A stretch of DNA of 64,000 bases from Oxalobacter paraformigenes (GTDB lineage Bacteria; Pseudomonadota; Gammaproteobacteria; Burkholderiales; Burkholderiaceae_D), in contig NZ_KI392031.1 of assembly GCF_000158475.2 (NCBI RefSeq), positions 1,209,611-1,273,610 on the forward strand, given 5' to 3'. Shown here one piece after another: positions 25,335 through 33,430 of the stretch. A model generated the notes under the pieces. The model searched no databases. It worked only from the letters and a program-made list of their open reading frames with translations, and was not told where the DNA came from. How positions within the stretch are numbered: the stretch's first letter is position 1; each line of letters opens with the position of its first letter. The translations under genes were made by a program, and so were the position numbers.

Positions 25335-26687
25335 TTATCCTGCAACCGGAGCAGCGACGAAATCCGTCAACAGTTTTTTCAATCGATCGACCCAGAAAAA
25401 ACCGGCACCAGTCAGTGACATGCCATTCCCTGCGCCACTATCGACAAGCAGTCCGGCCTCTTTCCATTGTGCAAGAAGTCTCCTGCCCGAATCGCGATGC
25501 GACACTGGCCATTTGTCCATAGCCGGCAACTGCAACCTTTCCATGGCGACATCCAGTTCATGGGCAAATCCGCCACGATCGGCGGCAAGCGGGGAAGGTG
25601 TGATTCTGGACAGCGGTTTTTCGCCACGGCTGACCATTTCCGCATAAGTTCCGATATCTCTTGCCGTACCAAGCCCGATCGTTCCCAACCGACCTCCAGC
25701 GGCTGAACCGAAAGGAATCATATCGGTCTGCCGTCCGGCAAGACGGTTATACAAAGATCTTTCACGGGCATTGCGACGCCAGTGTTTCGGCGAAAAGTGC
25801 TCGAATCCGTAATCGTACAGACGTTCATACGCTGCACCGAACATCCTGGCTTTTTCATTGAATTCCGGCATCGCCGGCATTTTTCCGCGGCTGATCGCCT
25901 TGTCGAGCGGACTATCCGGAAAACACCTGAGCTCATACAGATCAAGGCCGGCAATACCCGTTTCCTCGCTGATATACCGGATATCGTCCAGAAGCATCGG
26001 AATATCCTGCCCCGGCAACCCGTACATTAAATCGATAACGACTGAAGCACCGCTTTCGCACAGGCCATTCAGCGCTTCACCGACTTCTTCCCGGGAAGAT
26101 ATCCGCCCGAGTTTTTTCCGCAATACCGTATTGGCTGACTGAACCCCCAGAGAAAAACGGTTTGCTCCTGCCTCGACCCACGCCTTGCCTTTGCCCGCGG
26201 TAAACCCGGTCGTTCGGCCCTCCACCGTCACTTCCGCGTCGGGAGATATCCTGAAACAGTCATGCAAGGCACGGATGACCGCCGCCATATCATCCTGATC
26301 CAGATCACTCGGCGTCCCGCCACCGAAATAAATGGCATTCACCGGCCGTTTGTCGACCACTTCTCTCAGAACATAAGCCGTATCGACGATTTCTTTCAGA
26401 AGCAGCGAAGAATATTCCTTGCTGAAATTCTTCTTGGTCTGATTGATATAAAAGGGGCAAAAAGTACAATGATGATGACAGAACGGCACATGAACATACA
26501 GGGCAAGCGGACGCTCGGGCCTTGCCATAAATGCTTGCGGGCCGAATTCGGCAAAAGATCCGCCATCCCACTCGGGAGACTGTGGCCGCATGCGGGCAAG
26601 TGAAGGCATCGTTTTCTTTTCTTTTACAAAAGCCATCGTCAGAGGATCAGACGAGACCTGAGCATAAAAATCGGAAATTTCAGGCAT
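25335..26687 (-). CDS. hutW: Radical SAM heme-utilisation protein HutW/ChuW
   Basis: A 450-residue radical SAM enzyme of the HemN-like group. The cluster motif CHHHCTFC is near residue 73, the glycine-rich SAM motif AIYFGGGTPSDL near 120, and GVQSANTVLRKKLGR near 180. ChuW of E. coli O157 opens heme anaerobically to anaerobilin, releasing iron. The order hutX, hutY-like, hutW with overlapping ends is the known heme-degradation operon. The start at 26687 has AAGGAG seven bases upstream. An anaerobe cannot use heme oxygenase, so a radical route suits this organism. Confidence 0.92.
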   Translation of the reverse strand: MPEISDFYAQVSSDPLTMAFVKEKKTMPSLARMRPQSPEWDGGSFAEFGPQAFMARPERPLALYVHVPFCHHHCTFCPFYINQTKKNFSKEYSSLLLKEIVDTAYVLREVVDKRPVNAIYFGGGTPSDLDQDDMAAVIRALHDCFRISPDAEVTVEGRTTGFTAGKGKAWVEAGANRFSLGVQSANTVLRKKLGRISSREEVGEALNGLCESGASVVIDLMYGLPGQDIPMLLDDIRYISEETGIAGLDLYELRCFPDSPLDKAISRGKMPAMPEFNEKARMFGAAYERLYDYGFEHFSPKHWRRNARERSLYNRLAGRQTDMIPFGSAAGGRLGTIGLGTARDIGTYAEMVSRGEKPLSRITPSPLAADRGGFAHELDVAMERLQLPAMDKWPVSHRDSGRRLLAQWKEAGLLVDSGAGNGMSLTGAGFFWVDRLKKLLTDFVAAPVAG

Positions 26688-27342
26688 GAGCAATCTCCTT
26701 TACTTCTTTATCGCATTGAACCGTCACCGCACGATGCAGCCAAACCGGATCGTCCAGTACCTGCAAGACAGCGGCCGCCACATCGCCCCGGGAAACATAG
26801 CCTTTCCGGCTCCTGTCAGGCCTGTCGAGCAGGCAGAAATTGCCTGATGCAGGATCGTCATTCAAACCGCCCGGCCGGACAATCGTCCATGGCAATCCGC
26901 TCTTTTTCAGATAATTTTCCGCTTCGGTCTTGGCTTGCAGAGCCTCCCCGAGAAACTTTTTGACATTATCGTTTAACGCTTCATACTGTTCACCGCATCC
27001 CATCGATGTCACCAGCAAAAACCGTTCTACCGGTTCACCCCCTTCAAGTGCGCGAACGACATTGATATTGCCCTCATCACAGACACGACGGCCCCATGCA
27101 TTCTTGCCTCCCATCAGACTGACCACCCTGCGGGGCCTGGTTTCATTCAGTGTCTGCCAGCAATCATGCACCTCGAAGGCATCTCCCCGAACAACCGTCA
27201 CCCCCAGCATTTCGAGATTGGACACATCACTCTCTTTTCTTGCCATAGCGGCAACCGCCTCTCCTTTCCCAACCGCCAGACGCGCAATAGCAAGACCGGT
27301 ATTGCGGGTTGCCCCGAAAAGCAGCAAATCAACCCCCTTCAT
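26680..27342 (-). CDS. NAD(P)H-binding Rossmann protein, ChuY/HutY-like
   Basis: A 220-residue short-chain dehydrogenase-like protein. FGATRNTGLAIARLA at the start is a nucleotide-binding loop (GATxxTG). VTSMGCGEQYEALND and WTIVRPGGLNDDP are typical of the NAD(P)H-binding NmrA/SDR-a5 group. In heme operons the gene between chuX and chuW encodes ChuY, which reduces anaerobilin. It overlaps hutX upstream by four bases and hutW downstream by eight. Function is assigned from position as much as sequence. Confidence 0.8.
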   Translation of the reverse strand: MKGVDLLLFGATRNTGLAIARLAVGKGEAVAAMARKESDVSNLEMLGVTVVRGDAFEVHDCWQTLNETRPRRVVSLMGGKNAWGRRVCDEGNINVVRALEGGEPVERFLLVTSMGCGEQYEALNDNVKKFLGEALQAKTEAENYLKKSGLPWTIVRPGGLNDDPASGNFCLLDRPDRSRKGYVSRGDVAAAVLQVLDDPVWLHRAVTVQCDKEVKEIAHA

Positions 27343-27866
27343 GCGACCGCTCCGGTTCTGGCATCGGAAAACCAGGAACGCATGGCAGCAATCTGTTCCG
27401 GAACAAGCTCTCCTTTTTCATCACGTCCGGCAAAAATCTTGAACATGGCATTTCCCGATTCATTGATGAATTGCAGACTGACTGTCTGCCTTCTCATAAA
27501 AGGTCTTTCCACCAGATAAATCGATTTGCAATGGCTGGCCCGCAAATGGCCGTGCAACGGACTGTTGTAGGCGAAATTGTAAAAACCGTGGCTGAGCTTT
27601 CCATGGGGCAACTCACCGGAAAATTCCATGATCACATCAGGCGTGTTCATAACCAGAGTCACTTTACCCAACGCAGGAAGCGACCGCATGACATCCACGA
27701 AATGATTGCCGTCCATCTTTTGCCACATGGATTCAGGAAGCAGCTCGATCACTTCAGCCATTCCCAGATTGGCGCTGGCGGCAATCCCTTCCAGCACGGC
27801 ACCGGGATTTTTCTGGAGCATTTCACGAATGGCGGTCTTGTTCATGGGTTGTGTTGTATTTGTCAT
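27339..27866 (-). CDS. hutX: Heme utilisation carrier protein HutX/ChuX
   Basis: A 175-residue cytoplasmic heme-binding protein. The family pattern is visible: IREMLQKNPGAVLEGIA, VIELLPESMW, HFVDVMRSLPALGKVTLV, GELPHGKLSHGFYNF and SIYLVERPFMRRQTVSLQFIN. HutX passes heme to the degrading enzyme. The start at 27866 was selected because family members begin near MNKTAIREML; an open frame upstream (to 27959) would run through the Fur box and promoter. It is the first gene of the minus-strand heme operon, directly behind a Fur-controlled promoter. Confidence 0.9.
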   Translation of the reverse strand: MTNTTQPMNKTAIREMLQKNPGAVLEGIAASANLGMAEVIELLPESMWQKMDGNHFVDVMRSLPALGKVTLVMNTPDVIMEFSGELPHGKLSHGFYNFAYNSPLHGHLRASHCKSIYLVERPFMRRQTVSLQFINESGNAMFKIFAGRDEKGELVPEQIAAMRSWFSDARTGAVA

Positions 27867-27945
27867 GGTGTATTTCTTTTCTTTCGGAAAACCTTGTGGG
27901 GTTAGTTGAAAACTGGGTGAGGCACAAAACTCGCCCCCATAAAAT

Positions 27946-27964
27946 AAAATGATAATCATTCTTA
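27946..27964 (-). promoter_or_regulatory. Fur box over the hutX promoter
   Basis: AAAATGATAATCATTCTTA matches 15 of 19 positions of the GATAATGATAATCATTATC consensus. It covers the -10 of a minus-strand promoter: TTGTCA (27972-27977), 17-base spacer, TATCAT (27949-27954). Iron-bound Fur would block hutX transcription. Confidence 0.85.
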
Positions 27965-27985
27965 TTTATGTTGACAACTTTAAAT

Positions 27986-28004
27986 GAGAATGATTACCAT
28001 TTTC
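27986..28004 (+). promoter_or_regulatory. Fur box over the tonB promoter
   Basis: GAGAATGATTACCATTTTC matches 15 of 19 Fur consensus positions. It covers the -10 of a plus-strand promoter: TTGACA (27971-27976), 18-base spacer, TACCAT (27995-28000). The two divergent promoters overlap at the -35 hexamers, so both operons are likely repressed together by iron. Confidence 0.8.
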
Positions 28005-28020
28005 ATGGTTTTCTGAAAAT

Positions 28021-28983
28021 ATGCTGAAAAACAATCCAAAAATTTTATCAACCGAACAAATTCTTCAAATTTATCGAATCATGGCCGCACACGCCCCCAA
28101 CCATTTCCCGCTCCGGCATATCGACCGTTTACCGCAACCGCTTGTTCGGGGATTGGCAACCGCCGTTCTGTTCATGCACGGTATCCTTATCGTCGCCGCA
28201 CTGAGAAGCATTCCTTTAGTCGAGCTGGACGGAAACGCTGGCGGTGGCAACGGCAGTAGCAGAGGAAACAAGGCACTTTTCGTTTCGGTTTTGCAAGGCA
28301 GTCCTTCGCTGTCAGGAACTTTGGCTGAACGGCAAGTGGTCCGTTCAGCCGAAAAACCTGCGTCGGTGAAAAAGAAAAAACAACCGGAACTCATTGCGAC
28401 AACAGCCGCTACACAAAAAACATCACCAGAAATCAAAACCACCAGGATGTCTCCTGTCGAACACATCCCTGCTGCCGCTGAATCAAAAACGATCCCGGAT
28501 CCTCATTTTTTTCTGCCCGGCCAATGGCATTCCAGTCAGGAATCAAACACTGTCGGCAGCGCCGCCACAGGTAATGGTACGAAAAATGGTAAGGGAAGCG
28601 GTTATGGTGAAGGAAAAGGGACAGGTAGGGGACAAAGTGAAGGGGAAGGAACCGGTAGCGGCATCGGATCCAGTGGTACCGGAAACGGAATTCCCCGTTC
28701 GGTATCCCTTTCCCGGCTCAAGTACAAACGGGCTGTCAAACCCGACTATCCGGCCCGTTCCATCCAGAAACATGAATCGGGCCAGGTCAATGTCCGTGTC
28801 ATTGTCGACACGACAGGCCGTGTCCATGATGCCCGGGTTGTCCTTTCCTCCGGATTCAGCCGTCTTGATGAGGCGGCTCTGAAAGCGGCACGGCGCAGTA
28901 CGTTTGATCCCTATACGGAACATGGTTGCCCGCTTTTCGCCATGGCTATCATCCCTTACCGATTCAACCTGAACGGGAAATAA
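28021..28983 (+). CDS. tonB: TonB energy transducer
   Basis: A 320-residue periplasm-spanning protein that passes proton-motive energy to outer-membrane receptors. A single membrane anchor lies at about residues 45-60 (GLATAVLFMHGILIVAAL). It is followed by a lysine- and proline-containing spacer and an unusually glycine-rich stretch (about residues 175-225). The C-terminal TonB domain has PDYPARSIQKHESGQVNVRV, VVLSSGFSRLDEAALKAAR and FDPY. The start at 28021 gives about 44 residues before the anchor; an ATG at 28081 is an alternative, and neither has a clear ribosome-binding site. It heads the tonB-exbB-exbD-receptor operon. Confidence 0.9.
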   Translation: MLKNNPKILSTEQILQIYRIMAAHAPNHFPLRHIDRLPQPLVRGLATAVLFMHGILIVAALRSIPLVELDGNAGGGNGSSRGNKALFVSVLQGSPSLSGTLAERQVVRSAEKPASVKKKKQPELIATTAATQKTSPEIKTTRMSPVEHIPAAAESKTIPDPHFFLPGQWHSSQESNTVGSAATGNGTKNGKGSGYGEGKGTGRGQSEGEGTGSGIGSSGTGNGIPRSVSLSRLKYKRAVKPDYPARSIQKHESGQVNVRVIVDTTGRVHDARVVLSSGFSRLDEAALKAARRSTFDPYTEHGCPLFAMAIIPYRFNLNGK

Positions 28984-29016
28984 CCCCCTATTGCACCAGC
29001 AGAAAGCAGCAAAAAA

Positions 29017-29772
29017 ATGGAACCTACCGCCAGTAACATCGGATTCAGTCATTTCATCGCCCAAAGCGATTTTCTCGGAAAAACGATTCTTGCCATACTG
29101 ATCGGCATGTCCGTCGTATCCTGGACACTCATTATCGTCAAAGGAATCGCCGGATGGCGCCGCAAACGCCACAGCAAGGAATTTCTCCAGTTTTTCTGGA
29201 ACGCCACATCCCTTGATACCGTCCGGCATGAAATCCAGACACACGGCATCAAATGTCCCTTCTCGCATTTGACCGCCCATGCGCAACATGCCAAAGAACA
29301 CCATGTCCACTACGGTGCCGCCAAATTGTCCGAAGCGGGTACCATGCAGGAATTCGTCACCCGGACAATGCGCATGGTCATGGATGAAGACGCGGCCCGT
29401 CTCGAAAACGGCTTGACCGTCCTGGCGACTATCGGATCGACCGCGCCTTTTATCGGTTTGTTCGGAACGGTCTGGGGCATCTACAACGCCCTGATCAATA
29501 TCAGTGCAAGCGGAGCCGGTACGCTCGACATGGTCGCCGGCCCTGTCGGAGAAGCGCTCATCATGACCGGTATCGGACTGGCTGTCGCCATCCCGGCCGT
29601 TATCGGATACAACTGGCTGGTACGCAGCAACAATGTCATGATGTCCAAACTCGATACGTTCGCCAACGAACTGCTTACCTTCCTGACAACCGGCAAACCC
29701 TATTCCATCAATACCGAACCTCATGAAAAAGCAGCCATGACACCGGTTGTCCACCACATCAAACGGGGCTGA
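29017..29772 (+). CDS. exbB: ExbB proton-channel subunit
   Basis: A 251-residue inner-membrane protein of the MotA/TolQ/ExbB family. Three membrane segments are visible: TILAILIGMSVVSWTLIIV (about 24-42), GLTVLATIGSTAPFIGLFGT (about 132-151) and ALIMTGIGLAVAIPAVIGYN (about 180-199). The last two carry the family residues lining the proton path. It forms the motor complex with ExbD, encoded two bases downstream, to energise TonB. The position inside the Fur-controlled heme operon indicates that this is a dedicated heme-uptake set. Confidence 0.93.
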   Translation: MEPTASNIGFSHFIAQSDFLGKTILAILIGMSVVSWTLIIVKGIAGWRRKRHSKEFLQFFWNATSLDTVRHEIQTHGIKCPFSHLTAHAQHAKEHHVHYGAAKLSEAGTMQEFVTRTMRMVMDEDAARLENGLTVLATIGSTAPFIGLFGTVWGIYNALINISASGAGTLDMVAGPVGEALIMTGIGLAVAIPAVIGYNWLVRSNNVMMSKLDTFANELLTFLTTGKPYSINTEPHEKAAMTPVVHHIKRG

Positions 29773-29774
29773 CC

Positions 29775-30209
29775 ATGGCATTCGGAGGATTTAAAAACAA
29801 ACAGGGCCGGACACCGATGGCTGAAATGAACATGGTACCGTTGATCGATGTCATGCTCGTGCTGCTGGTCATCTTCATCGTCACGGCGCCGCTTCTGTCG
29901 CATTCCGTCCGTATCGAACTGCCACAAGCCAGTTCGAAAAGCGTCGAAACCGCACCGGCAAAAATCGATCTGGCCATCCAGTCGGGCGGTGAACTCCTGT
30001 ACAACGGGAACGCTGTCGACCGTAACACGGCACAGGCACTTTTCACGGAAGCAGCCAGAAAAAACCCCATGCCGGAAGTTCATATCTATGCAGACAGACA
30101 TGCCGACTATCAATACGTCGCACAAACCCTGGCGGATGCCAGTCGCGCTGGCCTGACAACTATCGGTTTTATCACCAGACCACAAGAAAAACAAACCATT
30201 TCCCCTTAA
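29775..30209 (+). CDS. exbD: ExbD proton-channel subunit
   Basis: A 144-residue protein with one membrane helix near residues 22-42 (VPLIDVMLVLLVIFIVTAP), which contains the essential aspartate (Asp in LIDVML) for proton passage. The periplasmic domain ends with VHIYADRHADYQYVAQTLADA. The first residues (GRTPMAEMNMVPLID) are typical of ExbD/TolR. It follows exbB with a two-base gap. Confidence 0.93.
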   Translation: MAFGGFKNKQGRTPMAEMNMVPLIDVMLVLLVIFIVTAPLLSHSVRIELPQASSKSVETAPAKIDLAIQSGGELLYNGNAVDRNTAQALFTEAARKNPMPEVHIYADRHADYQYVAQTLADASRAGLTTIGFITRPQEKQTISP

Positions 30210-30225
30210 CAAAGAGCAGAACCCA

Positions 30226-32517
30226 ATGAAGAAATTTTACAAACTTGGCATAGGCCTCGCCTCTGCCACACTCTGCCTTGCGCCCCTGGCACATGCGCAA
30301 CAGGGTGAAAAGCCGTCTGAAACCACCCCTGCCGTTGCAACTGAACGGAAAAACTGGGGAAAATCGCCTTATGAAATGGGAGCCATTACGGTAACGGCGA
30401 CCCGACAGGAAGAAAAAGCGCTGGATACACCGGCTGTGGTCAGTGTCATCACCCGGGAAGAGATAGAAGATCATAACGTCAACAACATTTATGAACTGGT
30501 CCGGTACCAGCCGGGTGTCTCCGTCAACCGCCAGGCGTCGGGAACCACGCCTTTCGGCGGTCTCGGTGGATTTACCATCCGTGGCGTAGGCGGAAACCGG
30601 ATCCAGATCGTTGTCGACGGTGCCCGCGTGATCGAAGCCAACGATGCCGGCAACCGGGACTTTGTCGACATGTCGACCCTGAAAGCCGTCGAAATCCAGA
30701 GAGGACCGGCCTCGGTTCTGTGGGGTGCCGATGCACTGGGCGGCATGGTGTCTTACCAGACACTCGATCCGGACGATCTGCTTAAAGGCAATCAGGTCGG
30801 CGGGACGGCCAGTTACGGATTCGACGGCAGCAATTATGCCCACAGCCAGAATGCCATGGTCGCCGCACAGATCAACCCGGCTGCCCAGGTCATGTTCGGC
30901 TATACGCACCGTACCTATCACGAAACCCGGCTGAGAAATGCCCGTTCCGACGGGGGACAATGGGGATGCAGTCGCAATGGCCTCGGTTGCGACCGTTTCA
31001 ATCCGACAGATGCCGAAGTCAACAACGCCCTGACCAAACTGGTTTTACGGCCGAATGCCGACCATCAGTTCAAACTGACCGGCGAATTCTTCGAATCGGA
31101 CACCAGCATCAAGCAGTTATACGACAGAGGGATTCTTCCCAGCGCCATGGGAACGTCCAGTACCGATAACGGAGACCGTTTCAGAAACCAGAGACAAACA
31201 CGGTTTCGCATTGCACTGGAACACGACTGGGACGTCAATACGGCAGCACTTGACAATGTGATCTGGCGTCTTTCCTATTCTCCCCAGAAACGTTCCCTTT
31301 CCGATCGCCGCTGGTACCGGAACTGGAAGACAAACTGGAATTTCTATGCTTCAGGGAAGACGGACTACAGCCAGAACTTTTATCAGGCCGATATCCAGTT
31401 CACTTCCAGTTTCGATCTCGGTGCCACGAAACACAAACTGACTTACGGTTTCCAGGGCGACAAAACCGATACCGATTACTACAACAAGAGCGTGACCGAC
31501 AACCTGACATTGGGGACAACCCAAACGACTATCGGCGGCGGCAGCAATTTCGCCGATGCCGAAACGATTCGCGCCGACCTGTACCTTCAGGACGAAATCA
31601 AGTTGTTCAACGACCGTTTAAAACTCATTCCGGGCATCCGCCGCGCGCATTATTCCCTCGATCCGACACCCAACCAGTATTACGACATCATCAGGGACAG
31701 CGAACCCCGCAAGATCAGTGAAACAAAATGGCTGCCCCAGTTGGGCACGCTCTTCAAACTGAACGACCAGTACTCCGTTTATGCCCGTTACGCGGAAGGC
31801 TTCAAGATGCCGACAGCCGAGCAGCTTTACACCTCCTACGACATGGGCATCATGCAGCTCGTCCCCAATCCCGATCTGAAACCGGAAGAAGTCAAATCGT
31901 TCGATATTGGATTCAGGGGGCAATTTCATAAAGGCTGGTTCTCGATCGGTGCATTCTACAGTGATTACACCAATTTCATTCTCAGCCGTCAGCAGATAGC
32001 CAACGAACTTAAATATACTTACAAAAACGTCGACAAGGTCAAACTGTACGGTATCGAGGCTTCTGCCGAATGGCAGGTCGCCAGAAACTGGACTTTGAAC
32101 GGTAGCGCCGTTTACCAGTATGGCAAACAGACCAGCGACAACGGCCATGAATATGTCCCTTTCGATGGGGCTTCCCCCCTGTCGGCGGTACTGGGCGTAA
32201 CCTATGAGATGCCGAAATACGGTGTCACCACCCAGCTGTTCGGAACCTTCACTCACGGAATTGACCGGGTCAGTGACAACGATTACTACAAACCGGGTGG
32301 ATATGCCCTGTTCGATGGCTATGTCAACTGGCAAATCGACAAGACTTTCCGTCTGACCGCATCGGTACTGAACATCCTGAACCGCCGTTACTTCGACAGC
32401 TCCGCCGCCACCCTGGAAGACTATCCGTCCAATCCGGCCACCATCTATACCAATCCGCTGGAACTCCATACCGGTCCTGGCCGCACATTCGCCGTCAGTC
32501 TTTCGGCAAGCTTCTGA
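30226..32517 (+). CDS. TonB-dependent heme/hemoprotein receptor
   Basis: A 763-residue outer-membrane receptor. The signal peptide (MKKFYKLGIGLASATLCL, then APLAHAQ) should be cut after about residue 24. A TonB box-like ITVTATRQ precedes the plug domain, with PGVSVNR, GFTIRGVGGNRIQIVVDG and VEIQRGPASVLWGADALGG. The barrel ends with the family pattern ...FAVSLSASF. FKMPTAEQLY and VPNPDLKPEE correspond to the FRAP and NPNL motifs of heme receptors, but the segment between them lacks histidine. Length and position in a heme operon support a heme or hemoprotein substrate. AAAGAGCAG precedes the ATG. Confidence 0.9.
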   Translation: MKKFYKLGIGLASATLCLAPLAHAQQGEKPSETTPAVATERKNWGKSPYEMGAITVTATRQEEKALDTPAVVSVITREEIEDHNVNNIYELVRYQPGVSVNRQASGTTPFGGLGGFTIRGVGGNRIQIVVDGARVIEANDAGNRDFVDMSTLKAVEIQRGPASVLWGADALGGMVSYQTLDPDDLLKGNQVGGTASYGFDGSNYAHSQNAMVAAQINPAAQVMFGYTHRTYHETRLRNARSDGGQWGCSRNGLGCDRFNPTDAEVNNALTKLVLRPNADHQFKLTGEFFESDTSIKQLYDRGILPSAMGTSSTDNGDRFRNQRQTRFRIALEHDWDVNTAALDNVIWRLSYSPQKRSLSDRRWYRNWKTNWNFYASGKTDYSQNFYQADIQFTSSFDLGATKHKLTYGFQGDKTDTDYYNKSVTDNLTLGTTQTTIGGGSNFADAETIRADLYLQDEIKLFNDRLKLIPGIRRAHYSLDPTPNQYYDIIRDSEPRKISETKWLPQLGTLFKLNDQYSVYARYAEGFKMPTAEQLYTSYDMGIMQLVPNPDLKPEEVKSFDIGFRGQFHKGWFSIGAFYSDYTNFILSRQQIANELKYTYKNVDKVKLYGIEASAEWQVARNWTLNGSAVYQYGKQTSDNGHEYVPFDGASPLSAVLGVTYEMPKYGVTTQLFGTFTHGIDRVSDNDYYKPGGYALFDGYVNWQIDKTFRLTASVLNILNRRYFDSSAATLEDYPSNPATIYTNPLELHTGPGRTFAVSLSASF

Positions 32518-32527
32518 TGGAGGCAAC

Positions 32528-33430
32528 ATGACTGAAACCATCAAACCGCCATCCGTTGCACACCCGCGCGCGACCTGGATCGATCCCGTATCCGGAAAAA
32601 TCCTGCCCTTCAAACCACTGATGCAGGAAATGGCGACCAAGTCCGTCGTCATGCTGGGAGAAACACACGATATCGCCGAAATCCATCGCTGGCAATTGCA
32701 TGTGGCGGCAACGCTTTATGCGTTGCGTCCGAACATGATGATGGGTTTTGAAATGTTTCCGCGCCGCCTTCAACCCGTTCTCGACGAATGGGTAGATGGC
32801 CGGCTCGATACGGAAACATTTCTCAAGAAATCCGAATGGCTCGATGTGTGGGGATTCCCGTCCGAAATTTACCTGCCACTCTTCCACTTCTGTCGCCAGC
32901 AGAAAATCAGGATGCTGGCCCTGAATTGTTACCGTGAACTGGTTTCCCGTGTCGGAAAACGGGGATGGAATGCCATTCCCGAAGCCGAACGGGATGGCCT
33001 GACCCCTGCCGCCCCAGCCACCCGGGCATACTATGCCCATCTGGCCAGTTACGGCAATCATCGGAAACCGGACAGTACACCGGCTTCCGACCGCGAACGT
33101 TTCATGCGCGCCATGCAAACCTGGGACAGGGCATTTGCCTGCAATATGGTTCATGCTCTCCATGAAATACCATCGATCGCGCCCAAACCGATCGTCATCG
33201 GCATTATCGGTCGCGGCCATCTTGAATACGGTCACGGGACACCTTATCAACTGGCCGATCTCGGCATCACCGACACAGCCGTATTGCTGACTTCGGACAA
33301 ACCGGAATGGCAGCCGGAACCCGACCGGAAAATGGCTGATGCCATTTTCCGGATCGACATGCCGGAACCCCGCGCAACAAGGATCGCCATGCCTGAAAAC
33401 CGTGAAAGCAAAAAAGCACAAAATGAATAA
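32528..33430 (+). CDS. ChaN-like heme-binding domain protein without lipobox
   Basis: A 300-residue protein of the ChaN/DUF399 family. The signature VVMLGETHDIAEIHRWQ is at about residues 41-57, FEMFPRRLQPVLDEW near 76, and GIIGRGHLEYGHGTPYQL near 222. Campylobacter ChaN is an iron-regulated lipoprotein that binds stacked hemes. Here the N-terminus has no signal peptide or lipobox, so the protein is probably cytoplasmic or the family role differs. GGAGG with five-base spacing makes the start firm. It follows the receptor by ten bases and overlaps the ABC transporter gene by eight. Confidence 0.85.
   Translation: MTETIKPPSVAHPRATWIDPVSGKILPFKPLMQEMATKSVVMLGETHDIAEIHRWQLHVAATLYALRPNMMMGFEMFPRRLQPVLDEWVDGRLDTETFLKKSEWLDVWGFPSEIYLPLFHFCRQQKIRMLALNCYRELVSRVGKRGWNAIPEAERDGLTPAAPATRAYYAHLASYGNHRKPDSTPASDRERFMRAMQTWDRAFACNMVHALHEIPSIAPKPIVIGIIGRGHLEYGHGTPYQLADLGITDTAVLLTSDKPEWQPEPDRKMADAIFRIDMPEPRATRIAMPENRESKKAQNE

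Noticed and set aside
28543..29781. Minus-strand open frame of 412 codons
   Set aside because: It is antisense to tonB and exbB, which have clear motifs.
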